Positions 8,131 through 17,303 of a stretch of DNA of 64,000 bases are shown here, piece by piece (positions within the stretch are counted from its first letter, which is position 1; each line of letters starts with the position of its first letter). The notes under the pieces are model-generated. The model was not told the DNA's origin, made no database searches, and worked only from the letters and a program-made list of their open reading frames with translations. The stretch comes from Cellvibrionaceae bacterium AOL6 (lineage in GTDB: Bacteria; Pseudomonadota; Gammaproteobacteria; Pseudomonadales; Cellvibrionaceae). The translations under genes and the position numbers were made by a program. The DNA is taken from positions 1-64,000 of the forward strand of contig NOXC01000015.1 of assembly GCA_003265435.1 (NCBI GenBank). Direction: 5' to 3'.

Positions 8131-9381
8131 ATGCAAAAAGTTGAAAAATCGAACAAATTGGAAGGCGTCTGTTACGACATTCGCGGTCCCGTTCTTCAGC
8201 ACGCGTATCGCCTGGAAGAAGAAGGGCACAAGATCCTGAAGCTCAATATCGGCAATCCCGCGCCGTTTGGCTTCGACGCACCGGATGAAATCATCGCCGA
8301 CGTTATCCACAATATTCGCAATGCGCAGGGCTATGTCGAGTCCCGCGGCCTCTTTGCTGCCCGCAAAGCCATCATGCAGGAGACCCAAAAACAGGGGATC
8401 GAAGGCGTCGAGGTTAATGACATCTATCTCGGCAACGGCGTCAGCGAGCTTATTGTCATGGCCAACCAGGCCCTGCTGAACGACGGTGACGAAGTCCTTG
8501 TACCCTCGCCGGACTACCCTCTGTGGACAGCGGCCGTCAAATTAGCAGGCGGAAAAGCCGTGCACTATCGCTGCGATGAGCAGTCCGATTGGCAGCCAGA
8601 CCTCGACGATATTCGCAGCAAAATCACACGCCGCACCCGCGCCATCGTCATTATCAATCCGAATAATCCGACCGGCGCCGTGTATGAGCGCGACATGCTC
8701 GAAGCCCTCGTACAAATTGCCCGCGACCATAAGCTGATCATCTTCGCCGACGAAATTTACAGCAAAATCGTGTACGACGAAGCCGTCCACTACCCGCTCG
8801 CCGCCATTGCGGACGATGTGGTGTGTCTGACTTTCAACGGTCTGTCCAAGGCCTACCGATTGGCTGGATTCCGTTCCGGCTGGCTCTATATTACGGGCGC
8901 GAAAAAATCGGCCAGCTCACTGATGCAAGGCATCGAAATGCTTGCGTCGATGCGCTTGTGCGCCAATGTGCCGGCGATGTTTGCCGTACAAACCGCGCTG
9001 GGCGGATATCAGAGCATCAACGACCTGATCCTCCCTGGAGGACGCCTGAACGAACAGAGAGAGGCCGCATGCAACGCGCTCTCCACCATACCCGGCATCA
9101 GTTTCGTGAAACCGAAAGGCGCGATCTACCTGTTTCCGAAAATCGACCGCTCCATGTATCGATATGAGGATGACCAGCAGCTGATCCTCGACTTCTTGCT
9201 CGAGAAGAAAGTGCTGTTGGTTCAGGGTACGGCATTCAATTGGCCGGACCCCGATCATTTCCGCATCGTTTTTCTGCCGCAGGTCGCCGACCTGAGCAAC
9301 GCCATCAAAAAGTTTGGTCAGTTCATGCAGACGATACGCAGCCCCATCGGCGCCATACCTGCCAACACCAAGACCGGCTAA
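8131..9381 (+). CDS. alaA: Glutamate-pyruvate aminotransferase AlaA-like
   Basis: PLP-dependent class I aminotransferase that interconverts pyruvate and alanine with glutamate as donor. 416 aa; E. coli AlaA is 405. Visible: NPNNPTGAVY, the PLP-contacting Asp/Tyr in FADEIYSKIVYD, Schiff-base Lys240 in GLSKAYRLAGFRSGW, and a C-terminal Arg in HFRIVFLP that should bind the substrate carboxylate. The N-terminus (YDIRGPVLQHAYRLEEEGHK) is characteristic of AlaA. ATG 8131 is chosen over the longer frame from 8032, whose extra residues do not resemble the family. Confidence 0.9.
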   Translation: MQKVEKSNKLEGVCYDIRGPVLQHAYRLEEEGHKILKLNIGNPAPFGFDAPDEIIADVIHNIRNAQGYVESRGLFAARKAIMQETQKQGIEGVEVNDIYLGNGVSELIVMANQALLNDGDEVLVPSPDYPLWTAAVKLAGGKAVHYRCDEQSDWQPDLDDIRSKITRRTRAIVIINPNNPTGAVYERDMLEALVQIARDHKLIIFADEIYSKIVYDEAVHYPLAAIADDVVCLTFNGLSKAYRLAGFRSGWLYITGAKKSASSLMQGIEMLASMRLCANVPAMFAVQTALGGYQSINDLILPGGRLNEQREAACNALSTIPGISFVKPKGAIYLFPKIDRSMYRYEDDQQLILDFLLEKKVLLVQGTAFNWPDPDHFRIVFLPQVADLSNAIKKFGQFMQTIRSPIGAIPANTKTG

Positions 9382-9387
9382 TATCGC

Positions 9388-9825
9388 ATGTTGCAACAGG
9401 CTCTCCACATCGATGACTTCTGTCGTGACTGCGTGCGCATCATGGTGTTGCTGCACAAGCGCTTCCCGCAGAAAAGCACGCTGTACATCGAAGACATCAT
9501 CGGCCCGGATGAACCGGACGAGTTTGGCTTACACAGCCCGAGGCACCTCGCGTGCCTCGGCGCAGCACTCTGGCTGGCGGATGAGGGCTACCTGCGCTTC
9601 GGTCAGACGATGCAGCAACAGGCCTTAGACGAAGCGGTGCTCACACACAAAGCCTTTTTGCTGCTCAGTGCTGCCGCGCCCTCGCTCGACCTTCGACGTG
9701 GCGGCGAACAGACTCGCGCCTTTGTGTTTGAAGACTTGCTGCGCGAAGCCAGCTCAGAAACGCTCAGCCGAGCCTGCTTAGATTTTCTTGCTGCGGACAC
9801 TGGCATCAGCTTCGCAGTTAAATAG
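9388..9825 (+). CDS. Hypothetical protein downstream of alaA
   Basis: 145 aa, not recognised. No signal peptide or membrane segment. It is rich in Leu, Asp and Glu with predicted helices, and contains HLACLGAALWLADEGYLRF, which resembles a small winged-helix or degenerate repeat. It begins 6 bp after alaA, so it is almost certainly co-transcribed, but that gives no clue to function. Confidence 0.75.
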   Translation: MLQQALHIDDFCRDCVRIMVLLHKRFPQKSTLYIEDIIGPDEPDEFGLHSPRHLACLGAALWLADEGYLRFGQTMQQQALDEAVLTHKAFLLLSAAAPSLDLRRGGEQTRAFVFEDLLREASSETLSRACLDFLAADTGISFAVK

Positions 9826-9929
9826 TCGACTGTTTCATATCTTCCACCTTGCGTTCAGCTGTGCGCTAGCCGGGCACCTTTTAGTGCGTATACTGTCCAA
9901 GCTTTTTCTCGATCACGTTTTGAATTCAA

Positions 9930-11762
9930 ATGGATGTAAACGCCAGCTCTATCGCGCTACTGTCAATGGCTTTATTCTGTGGTTTGATCCTGCTTGGGTC
10001 AGCCCTCTATGTGCGCAAGTTAAAAACCCGAGAGGCTAGGCCGGAAGAAGATCTGCAACCCGCAGCCTCCCCCCCTCACGCACCCTCAGACAGACTCATC
10101 GAGCGCGCGCCCATCATCGCTATTGGCATTGATCAAAACAATCGTATCCAATCAATTAATGATTTCAGCTGTCGTCAACTCGGCTCAGACCGAGAGAGCT
10201 TGCTTGGGCGCAACATTCTGAGCCTTGTCACCGCGCCAGACCGCGACCGTGTGCGGCAGGTAATCGCAACGATCCAACGTCAACCAGAGCAGGAGCAACT
10301 CTCCTTTGAAACCACCCTCAAAAAAGGTGAACACAATGGCATCGTGCTCTCAGGGCAGCTCTTGCGTCACCACGACGGCGAGCAAGCACTACGCTATCTA
10401 GTCGGCGCAGATATTTCCGAAGTCAAAGAACTCAGCGAATCCCTGCACTACCGAGTCCACTTCGACACCCTCACAGAACTGGCAAACCGTCACGCACTTG
10501 AAAAACACTTCGAAAAAATGCTTCGACGAGATCCAGATGTCCTGACCACCGCGCTCGTGTATTTCGATGTCGACCAGCTCAAGGTTGTGAATGATACCTG
10601 CGGTCATACGGCTGGTGACCAGCTATTGAAACAGCTTACCGAGATCCTGCGCGAGTACTGCGACGCCGAGGCCGAACTATTCTGCCGAATTGGTGGCGAC
10701 GAATTTGCAGTATTGCTCAGAAATTTCAGCGATGAACAGGTGCTCGTTTTTTCCGAAACACTGAGAAACGCAGCAGAAGATTTCAACTTCCGCTGGAACG
10801 ACAAACAGTTTCGTCAAAGTATCAGTGTGGGAGCGGCGTGGTACAAAGGCGCGCAACCAGACCTGCAAGCGTTATTGAGCGCAGCCGATGCAGCGTGCTA
10901 TGTCGCCAAAGAAAATGGCCGCAACCAGGTGCACCTGCATCGCCTCGATGGCCAGGAAGCGACGCTAACCCACCATCAGGATATGCTGTGGGTATCGCGC
11001 CTCGACAGCGCCATTAAAAATGGTGAATTTGAGCTGTATTTTCAGCCCATCACCCCGCTGCAACTGCGCGATCACGATCACGTGCACTACGAGGTTCTGC
11101 TTCGCTATATCGACGAACACGGCAATGTGATTGCACCGAATGCCTTTTTGCCTTCGGCGGAACGCTTTGGCAAATCCACCGACATCGACCTGTGGGTCAT
11201 CACGGAGACCCTCGACTTCTTGTCACGCCACCCAGAACACACGGAAGCCTTGGATTGCTGTTCCATTAACTTGACGGCACAGTCGCTTGCCAGTCACCGC
11301 ACGCGCAGTGCCATCATCGCGCTGATGCAAAGCTATGCCTTCCCACTTGAAAAAATCTGCTTCGAAATCACTGAATCCAGTGCGATTAAAAACCTTCAGG
11401 ACGCCATCGCCTTTATCGATACACTGCGCGCATTGGGTTGTCGTTTTGCGTTGGACGATTTCGGCACCGGCTTTTCATCATTCGGTTACTTGAAAAACCT
11501 CAATGTCGATTATCTGAAAATCGACGGGTCTTTTGTCAAAGATGTGGTGACAGACAAAGTAGACCGGGCGATGGTGCGCGCACTCGTTGAAATTGCGCAC
11601 GCGCTCGATCTGAGTACGATTGCGGAATACGTCGAAGACGATGCGGTCAAAGACGCTTTACTACGCATTGATGTGGATTTCGCACAGGGCTACGGCATCG
11701 CGCGCCCAATGCCTCTGAGCACGCTGTTACGCTACTATCACGACACCTTAGAGTCGGTCTAA
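9930..11762 (+). CDS. PAS-GGDEF-EAL cyclic-di-GMP turnover protein
   Basis: 610 aa: one N-terminal membrane helix (residues 8-28), a PAS domain (about 60-170), GGDEF (about 180-340) and EAL (about 355-605). The cyclase signature RIGGDEF is intact; the inhibitory RxxD site is replaced by AEAE, suggesting loss of product inhibition. The phosphodiesterase motif reads EVLLRY instead of EALLRW but keeps the catalytic Glu. The set NLTAQSL, FEITES, DDFGTGFSS, LKIDGSFV, AEYVED and QGYGIARP retains the metal- and substrate-binding residues, so both activities are possible. It ends 4 bp inside the convergent methyltransferase gene. The MSHA system further on has a c-di-GMP-binding ATPase, a plausible target. 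Confidence 0.9.
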   Translation: MDVNASSIALLSMALFCGLILLGSALYVRKLKTREARPEEDLQPAASPPHAPSDRLIERAPIIAIGIDQNNRIQSINDFSCRQLGSDRESLLGRNILSLVTAPDRDRVRQVIATIQRQPEQEQLSFETTLKKGEHNGIVLSGQLLRHHDGEQALRYLVGADISEVKELSESLHYRVHFDTLTELANRHALEKHFEKMLRRDPDVLTTALVYFDVDQLKVVNDTCGHTAGDQLLKQLTEILREYCDAEAELFCRIGGDEFAVLLRNFSDEQVLVFSETLRNAAEDFNFRWNDKQFRQSISVGAAWYKGAQPDLQALLSAADAACYVAKENGRNQVHLHRLDGQEATLTHHQDMLWVSRLDSAIKNGEFELYFQPITPLQLRDHDHVHYEVLLRYIDEHGNVIAPNAFLPSAERFGKSTDIDLWVITETLDFLSRHPEHTEALDCCSINLTAQSLASHRTRSAIIALMQSYAFPLEKICFEITESSAIKNLQDAIAFIDTLRALGCRFALDDFGTGFSSFGYLKNLNVDYLKIDGSFVKDVVTDKVDRAMVRALVEIAHALDLSTIAEYVEDDAVKDALLRIDVDFAQGYGIARPMPLSTLLRYYHDTLESV

Positions 11763-12676
11763 GAACTCGACAACACCGCCAGTTTGAGTGCGCGCTGTGG
11801 CTCCACATCGGGAAAGTCGGAATGTGCGGGTAGCCAACGCTCAAACTGAAGTTCAGGTGCGCTTGCGTGAATCATCTCGAGAAACTCATCCCGCGTGCAT
11901 TCCGGCGCGTTCAAGCACAGCAAATACTTGGCATCAGGAGCGGCCAAACTCGCCAGACGTCGCAATACTTTCGGATAGTCTTTAGTCGCGACGAAACTGC
12001 CTTTCTGAAAACTGGGCGGGTCGACCACAAGCACATCGTAGGGCCCCTTACGGCGCAAACGGCTCCAGCTTTTGAGGATATCGTTCGCAAAAAAATGGAC
12101 CTCTTCCGTGTCGAGCTGACTCAAGTGGTGATTCTGTCGACCGGTCTGCAAACTGCGCGAGCTCAAGTCCATATTCAGCACCGAACGCGCGCCTGCGGCT
12201 TTTGCTACGACGGAAAACGTACAGGTGTACGCAAACAGATTGAGTACACGCGCACCCTGCGCATACTGCTCGAGCCAAACGCGAGCAGGCTCAATATCAA
12301 GAAAATATCCAATATTTTGCTGGGCCGTGTTCAACGCAAACTGGAGCTCGCCACGCCGAGCGACAAACGGATCAGGCAAGGTACCCGAGCGCAACTCAAA
12401 ACGAGCGGGCGAAACGTAGCGCCGCTGCAGTAATATTGCTTCGCAGGCCGCTACGCGTTGACGCAGGGCCGCCTCTAACTCGCAGAGCGTATCGTCGGGC
12501 CAGGGGGCGAACAGCGTCAGCACCAGCACCGGGGAAAACCAGTCGACGCTGAGGCTTTCCAATCCCTCCACGGTACCGCCTCGGCCATGGAAAAGCCGGC
12601 AGGCGTCGCCACTGTGAGCAGACGCTTCGCGTTGACGAAGGTGATCCATGACCGCTAACACACGCGCGGAACTCAC
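11759..12676 (-). CDS. SAM-dependent methyltransferase, RlmI/RlmK-like
   Basis: 305 aa class I methyltransferase. Motif I VLNLFAYTCTFS binds SAM, NMDLSSRSL gives the acidic ribose-binding residue, and VVDPPSFQKGSF is the catalytic D-P-P-S/F motif seen in RlmI, RlmK and other RNA methyltransferases. The N-terminal PUA domain of RlmI appears absent or reduced, so the substrate is uncertain; rRNA is the likely class. It starts inside the pdxB stop (ATGA) and is the last gene of the epmC operon. Confidence 0.8.
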   Translation of the reverse strand: MSSARVLAVMDHLRQREASAHSGDACRLFHGRGGTVEGLESLSVDWFSPVLVLTLFAPWPDDTLCELEAALRQRVAACEAILLQRRYVSPARFELRSGTLPDPFVARRGELQFALNTAQQNIGYFLDIEPARVWLEQYAQGARVLNLFAYTCTFSVVAKAAGARSVLNMDLSSRSLQTGRQNHHLSQLDTEEVHFFANDILKSWSRLRRKGPYDVLVVDPPSFQKGSFVATKDYPKVLRRLASLAAPDAKYLLCLNAPECTRDEFLEMIHASAPELQFERWLPAHSDFPDVEPQRALKLAVLSSS

Positions 12677-13785
12677 TTTTTACAACCCACGGCGGCAAAA
12701 GGGTCCGTGCCCCAGAGCGCGCGGTCTTCCGCAATCGCATCGAAGTGGTAGTGCGCAATTTCTCGGCGCTTGGGGTAGGTTTTGCGGAGCTGGTCAAATG
12801 AAGCAGGCAGGTCATCCAGCACAGCACCGAGGCGTCGGTGATCGGCCACAATATCGTAGCTGTGCTGCAAGCCCGCATAAAACCCCATAGGTCCGCAGGC
12901 TTCCGGTTCGCCAAACGCTTCACGCCGAAGGCCTGAGAGCACTTGATGTATCCAGTCAGTGTCACGCCCCAAAAAGCGCGTCAGCGCCTCAAAGATCATT
13001 GTCGTCCCATTCACCTTGCCCTCGTAGCTGTAGCCAGCGATATGGGGCGTACCGATGACACAGTGCTGATACAGTTCGGGCATCATGTTGGGTTCGTCCG
13101 CCCAGACATCCAAGACCACCTCCAAGTCGTCATGCGTGCGGAGGTAGTTCAGCAAGGCCGGGTTATCGATGCACTCGCCTCGCCCGGCATTGAGCAGCAG
13201 TGCGCCGGGGCGCATCCGCTCGAACTGGGCCGTGCTTAACAGGTTTTCCGTCGGGTGTGCGCCGTCGCGAATTCTCGGCGTATGCATGCAAATGACATCG
13301 CGACCCAAGGCCTCGTCCAAGCTCACCAGATCGGGGATCTGCGCCGTCGTGAGGTGTGGGTCCACGCCGACCACGTCCATACCCAATGCTTTCAGGTAAC
13401 GGTAGACCTGCCCGCCCACATTGCCACAACCAATCACCGCTACAGTCGCGTCTGGTCGTAAACGCCCGGTATGCGCCAATGCGCACAACACATATTGCAC
13501 CACGCCCAAGGCATTGCAGCCTGGCGCGCTGCTCACAGCGATGCCTTGCTGTGCGAGCCAGGGCAGATCGAGGTGATCGGTTCCAATAGTACAGGTGCCG
13601 ACAAAACGCACCTGATGGCCGGCCAGGAGCGCCGCGTTGACCTTGGTGACAGAGCGCACCAGCAGCGCATCGACGCCCTCCAGGTCACGATGTTCAAGGT
13701 GCCGCCCCGGCTTTAATACCACCTCACCCAGTTCGGAGAACAGGGCCTCCGCAAAGGGAATATTTTCATCGGCAAGAATTTTCAT
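12673..13785 (-). CDS. pdxB: Erythronate-4-phosphate dehydrogenase PdxB
   Basis: Second step of the DXP-dependent vitamin B6 pathway: oxidises 4-phosphoerythronate. 370 aa; E. coli PdxB is 378. D-2-hydroxyacid dehydrogenase fold: substrate-binding VRSVTKVN near the N-terminus, GTCTIGTDHLD, NAD-binding GCGNVGGQVYRYL, LNAGRGECID and catalytic-His region GTPHIAGYSYEGK. The C-terminal PdxB dimerisation domain is present. Its start overlaps the upstream exonuclease gene by 20 bp. Confidence 0.95.
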   Translation of the reverse strand: MKILADENIPFAEALFSELGEVVLKPGRHLEHRDLEGVDALLVRSVTKVNAALLAGHQVRFVGTCTIGTDHLDLPWLAQQGIAVSSAPGCNALGVVQYVLCALAHTGRLRPDATVAVIGCGNVGGQVYRYLKALGMDVVGVDPHLTTAQIPDLVSLDEALGRDVICMHTPRIRDGAHPTENLLSTAQFERMRPGALLLNAGRGECIDNPALLNYLRTHDDLEVVLDVWADEPNMMPELYQHCVIGTPHIAGYSYEGKVNGTTMIFEALTRFLGRDTDWIHQVLSGLRREAFGEPEACGPMGFYAGLQHSYDIVADHRRLGAVLDDLPASFDQLRKTYPKRREIAHYHFDAIAEDRALWGTDPFAAVGCKK

Positions 13786-14671
13786 GCATCAATACCTGTT
13801 CCGTACGGTGTATAAGAGTTGCAGGCGCTCGCCACTCATGCAGCAAGGCCTGTAATGCTTCGATATCGGCAACGCCCCGTCGCAGGCTGTCCGCCGAAGG
13901 CAGAGCGTCGTATCTGAGGGTGGTTAATTGCAGGTTTAGGCTCACTCGCGCCTGCTGAGCCGAAATGGCCTGAGCCAGCCGCTTGGCGCAGCGCAGTTCG
14001 AGCGTCTCTAGCGCGTGCACATGCGCTTGCAGTTCGGCCCAGTCTGGGTAGGCTCTAAGCATAATCGCAGCGGATTTCGGCCCGACACCCGTCACCCCCT
14101 GAATATTATCAATGGGATCCCCCACCAGAGCGAGGTATAGCGCCCAGGATTCCGGCTCCACGCCGTAGCGGGCGGTAAACTCATCGCGGTGAAGTGGGTC
14201 CCCAAAACCGTAATCCCACAGCAACGCTCCCGACTGCGCGGTCAGCAACTGCCCGAGGTCCTTATCGCGGCTCACGATAACCGGGCTGCGCTGTCTGCTG
14301 TGCGCACCTTTGGCCAGACTGGCAATCAGGTCGTCCGCCTCAAATACCGAAGACGCGAAACACGCGAGCCCTGCATGCTCGGCAAAGTGTTTGACGGCAA
14401 GCAGTTCATAGATCAGGGCCTCATCAGGCAGGGCCCGCTGTGCTTTGTAAGTCGAATCCAGCCCATGCCGAAAGCCCGTCCCCAAGCTCTCATCAAAACA
14501 CAGAGCAAGCTCTTCGGGTTGCTCCTGCTCAAGCAGGCGCAACAGCCAAGAGACAAAGGCCAGCGCACTGGACACCTCGCGACCACTTTTCGAGCGATGC
14601 TCTGGCCGGGGGCTAAAGTAGTAACGGAAGAAATAGATACTGGCATCAATCAACCAGGACGTCGGCTTCAT
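13766..14671 (-). CDS. 5'-3' exonuclease / flap endonuclease family (Xni-like)
   Basis: 301 aa PIN-like nuclease of the family containing the Pol I N-terminal exonuclease and E. coli Xni/ExoIX. The metal ligands lie in IDASIYFFR, ALCFDES, VFEADDLIASLA and SRDKDLGQLL; the helix-hairpin-helix DNA-binding segment is GDPIDNIQGVTGVGPKSAA. It is longer than Xni (about 250 aa), so the symbol is left blank. It overlaps epmC by 4 bp and pdxB by 20 bp. Confidence 0.85.
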   Translation of the reverse strand: MKPTSWLIDASIYFFRYYFSPRPEHRSKSGREVSSALAFVSWLLRLLEQEQPEELALCFDESLGTGFRHGLDSTYKAQRALPDEALIYELLAVKHFAEHAGLACFASSVFEADDLIASLAKGAHSRQRSPVIVSRDKDLGQLLTAQSGALLWDYGFGDPLHRDEFTARYGVEPESWALYLALVGDPIDNIQGVTGVGPKSAAIMLRAYPDWAELQAHVHALETLELRCAKRLAQAISAQQARVSLNLQLTTLRYDALPSADSLRRGVADIEALQALLHEWRAPATLIHRTEQVLMHENSCR

Positions 14672-15282
14672 TGTCCAAGTTCACTGTGGGTAAACACACT
14701 TTCGGGCGGCGCTGACGGCCCTCCGAAGCTGGACGACAGCGCGGCTCGCAAGCGCGCTGCACGAGGCGGAAGCCCGTCCCGGGCATAGCTGCGCGCTTGG
14801 GCGACGACTGCGGCGACAAAGGCCGGGCTCGGCTCACAGCCGCCCTCCAGGTTGTCGGCACTCAAACGGAACCGGCGCTGGCACGCCATCGTGAGATGCC
14901 ACTCAATCGCCTGAGGCTTCACTTCAACCCGCTCGAACTCGCTCTGCTGCTCTGCACTTCGACCATCCGGTGCGTACCAATAGCCGTAGTCCACACGCTG
15001 CCGACGCGCGGCCCCTGCGAGACACCAGTGCGCCAGCTCGTGCAATGCGCTGGCCGTATAGTCTCGGGTGAAGAAGATCGTGTGGTACCCATCCTCGCGC
15101 TCTGCGGGCAGGTAGAGCGGTTCATCCGCGCCCCCCATCAGACGTGTGCGCTCGGTTTCGGCGAACAGACGCTCGAAACAAGCTTGAATCACCCGCCAAT
15201 CAGCGATGCCTTCCTCAGCGCATACGCGTGGCTCACCACGGTTCGCAAAAATCGGATCATTGACGGATTGAGGACTGGACAT
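14668..15282 (-). CDS. epmC: Elongation factor P hydroxylase EpmC (YfcM)
   Basis: Hydroxylates the beta-lysylated lysine of elongation factor P. 204 aa, slightly longer than E. coli EpmC (182). The diagnostic stretch ALHELAHWCLAGAARRQRVD followed by YGYWYAPDGR contains the HExxH-like metal site (HELAH). It is the first gene of a four-gene minus-strand operon. The partners EpmA and EpmB are not in this window. Confidence 0.93.
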   Translation of the reverse strand: MSSPQSVNDPIFANRGEPRVCAEEGIADWRVIQACFERLFAETERTRLMGGADEPLYLPAEREDGYHTIFFTRDYTASALHELAHWCLAGAARRQRVDYGYWYAPDGRSAEQQSEFERVEVKPQAIEWHLTMACQRRFRLSADNLEGGCEPSPAFVAAVVAQARSYARDGLPPRAARLRAALSSSFGGPSAPPESVFTHSELGQ

Positions 15283-15610
15283 TGAAATGCACTACACTTA
15301 GGGTATGAAGTGGCTGCCGTCAGGAACACACCTGAAGCAGGCACCCGCGCTGCGACAGCACATTCCCCTGCATACGCAGGTTTGAGGAACTTTTCGTGCC
15401 AGCCGCAGTCTGAAAAGTCATGCATTCTAACGAGAGGGAGGCCAGTTCACAAACCGGGCCACATTTAGGCCGACAGACCCTAGGTCTTGTGTATTCTGCA
15501 AAGTCACTATACTGTATGTCGTAGCGGTCTACTCAACCGCTTTACTTAGCTGAGCTCTCTGCCCAGCGTGAAACGCCAGGCATGTGGGCTATCTACACGG
15601 AGGCGTCGCC
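15283..15610 (+). other. Intergenic region between divergent epmC and a hypothetical gene
   Basis: 328 bp with no convincing gene. An inverted repeat ACTTTTC...GAAAAGT (15389-15395 with 15412-15418, 16-nt spacer) is visible but has no T-run. TATACT at 15508-15513 could be a -10 for the rightward gene, with no good -35. The gene's ribosome-binding site GGAGG is at 15599-15603. Confidence 0.5.
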
Positions 15611-16330
15611 ATGAAAAACACGGTCTCCAGTCACGATATGGATAACGTGATTGATCTTTTCACTGGACAGCCGGTTTCCTCGCTTGAGGAGTCGCGCATT
15701 ATCCGCTTATCTCCAGAGCTCGACGGGCTCGAAATGCTCTATTCCAATGAATCCGGGTCAGACAAACTGTTCAGTTTGCGTGTGCTCTGCTGGGCGCTGC
15801 GAGCCAACGGTGAAGTGGTCGGCTTGGTGCCGTGGTTAGACAGTATTTTCGCCTGCCCTGAAATCAATGACCCCTTAAATGGCCAGTTTGAAGGCTATTA
15901 CGATCCGGGCATTGACGAAGTGTTTTTCGAACCCCCTATTCACAAAGTTGTGGAGTTGGAATCCGCCGCCGAATACTACGAATACCAATGCGATGACCCG
16001 CATGAAATCATTCAGGAAATCCCCGACATTATTGGCACCCATGCCGTAATGACCAATGCGCAAACCAAAACACTGACGCTTCAGGAGGTGGTGAGCTGGC
16101 GTCTGCATCACGATGGTGAAATCTTTGGCATGATCGTGAACGAGAAAAAAGTGGAAAGTACCCCGATTCTACCGGGCGACAAATGTTTGTACGCGGCGCA
16201 GGTGCACGATAATTTTCGCTATTTCTTTCAGCATCACATCGCCAACAAAATCAAATCGGAAGACCCGGAGGCACTGGCGGCGATATCGCTGCTGGTAGAA
16301 GGTATGGACTCCGCGGAAGGCCTGCCCTAA
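15611..16330 (+). CDS. Conserved hypothetical protein
   Basis: 239 aa, not recognised. Acidic and soluble, no signal peptide or membrane helix, apparently two alpha/beta halves (LRVLCWALRANGEVVGLVPW and VVSWRLHHDGEIFGMIV look like internally related strands), suggesting a duplicated domain. ATG 15611 is chosen because GGAGG lies 7 bases upstream; the ORF is open to 15584. An 8-bp hairpin AGGCCTGC/GCAGGCCT (16318-16338) spans the stop codon but has no U-tract. Alone on its strand. Confidence 0.75.
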   Translation: MKNTVSSHDMDNVIDLFTGQPVSSLEESRIIRLSPELDGLEMLYSNESGSDKLFSLRVLCWALRANGEVVGLVPWLDSIFACPEINDPLNGQFEGYYDPGIDEVFFEPPIHKVVELESAAEYYEYQCDDPHEIIQEIPDIIGTHAVMTNAQTKTLTLQEVVSWRLHHDGEIFGMIVNEKKVESTPILPGDKCLYAAQVHDNFRYFFQHHIANKIKSEDPEALAAISLLVEGMDSAEGLP

Positions 16331-16397
16331 GCAGGCCTGTATCCACACGCAGGAACCGGACTTGCGACCAGGCTGCACCCCGGTCGCAGCGCCCTAT

Positions 16398-16637
16398 TCA
16401 CGCCTTTTTGACGTAGTAGACGAAGACCTCGTCCTCTTTTCCGGCGCTCACTAATTCGTGCCCGAGAAACTGACAGAACTTGGGGATATCGCGCTCGGTA
16501 GAAGGGTCACTCGCCAGAATCTTAATGCGCTCGCCCGCTCCAGCATCTCGCACCGCGCCGTGCAACATCATGACGGGCTCAGGGCAGCTTAAGCCCCGTG
16601 TATCAAGCAAATGTTCGTAGTCGTGTTCAGCAGACAT
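16398..16637 (-). CDS. tusA: Sulfur carrier protein TusA
   Basis: 79 aa, the standard TusA length. The sulfur-accepting Cys lies in the family motif LDTRGLSCPEPVM. TusA receives persulfide from IscS and passes it toward 2-thiouridine formation in tRNA (through TusBCD) or other pathways. The C-terminal strand FVYYVKKA is typical. Divergent from the ABM-domain gene, 62 bp apart. Confidence 0.93.
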   Translation of the reverse strand: MSAEHDYEHLLDTRGLSCPEPVMMLHGAVRDAGAGERIKILASDPSTERDIPKFCQFLGHELVSAGKEDEVFVYYVKKA

Positions 16638-16699
16638 AGCACCTTCAAATCCGTTAACATTGACGGCATCGCATTGTACACAGGACTGAACCGCGCACC

Positions 16700-16984
16700 A
16701 TGATTCACGTACTCATTGAACGGCAAATCGCCGAGGGCATGCTGAGCACTTATAACCAGTTATTGAAGACAGCACTGCAGCGCACTTTTGTCGCTCACGG
16801 CTTTATCTCCGGGGAAAGCTTCCACGATATGAACAACCCCAACCACCGCTACCTCTGGTGCAAGTGGCGCTCCCTGCAGGACTGGCAACGCTGGTATCAC
16901 AGTAAGGAACGCGGAGAATTACTCAATGCCATGACACCGATACTGGCCCAGGATGAGCAGATTACCATCATGGAAAACGGCTGA
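16700..16984 (+). CDS. ABM-domain (antibiotic biosynthesis monooxygenase fold) protein
   Basis: 94 aa dimeric ferredoxin-like fold: N-terminal strand IHVLIERQI, helix with YNQLLKTALQRT, then FISGESFHD and the WRSLQDWQRWYHSKER helix common in the ABM superfamily. Such small proteins act as monooxygenases, heme-binding or stress proteins, and the sequence does not tell which. Convergent with yheU, 5 bp apart. Confidence 0.7.
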   Translation: MIHVLIERQIAEGMLSTYNQLLKTALQRTFVAHGFISGESFHDMNNPNHRYLWCKWRSLQDWQRWYHSKERGELLNAMTPILAQDEQITIMENG

Positions 16985-16989
16985 GGATC

Positions 16990-17223
16990 TCAGCCCTGCC
17001 CAGGCAGCTGGGCATACTCCTCGCGTGTGAGCAGATTGACGCTTTCGCTCTCCTCGTCATACACCAGCAGGACTCGACCGTCCTTCAGCTGCCCGATCAC
17101 GTGTTCACACTTGTCTTCAAGCGCCCACTCGTGCTCACCGTAGTCGGTACCTTCCCTATTGATATAGGCCTCAACAATGGCTCTTAGCGTATCGGGAGGG
17201 AGTTCGGAGAGAGGAATAATCAT
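16990..17223 (-). CDS. yheU: YheU family protein (UPF0270)
   Basis: 77 aa; E. coli YheU is 72. The start MIIPLSELPPDTLRAIVEAY is the family hallmark, so ATG 17223 is used rather than the longer frame to 17262. The body EFILREGTDYGEHE-like segment here reads INREGTDYGEHEWALEDK. Function unknown. Confidence 0.9.
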   Translation of the reverse strand: MIIPLSELPPDTLRAIVEAYINREGTDYGEHEWALEDKCEHVIGQLKDGRVLLVYDEESESVNLLTREEYAQLPGQG

Positions 17224-17303
17224 GGTATATCGAGACTTGAGCGAAGCGGCTTTACAGCGCATTATACAGGCTCGAATCTTGTATTAAATACGCAGGCGCC
17301 TGC

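Noticed and set aside
15189-15425. Small minus-strand frame across the epmC start
   Set aside because: It overlaps epmC in another frame and has no start signals or recognisable domain.
16318-16338. Hairpin over the stop codon as a terminator
   Set aside because: The 8-bp stem is good but no U-tract follows in either direction.
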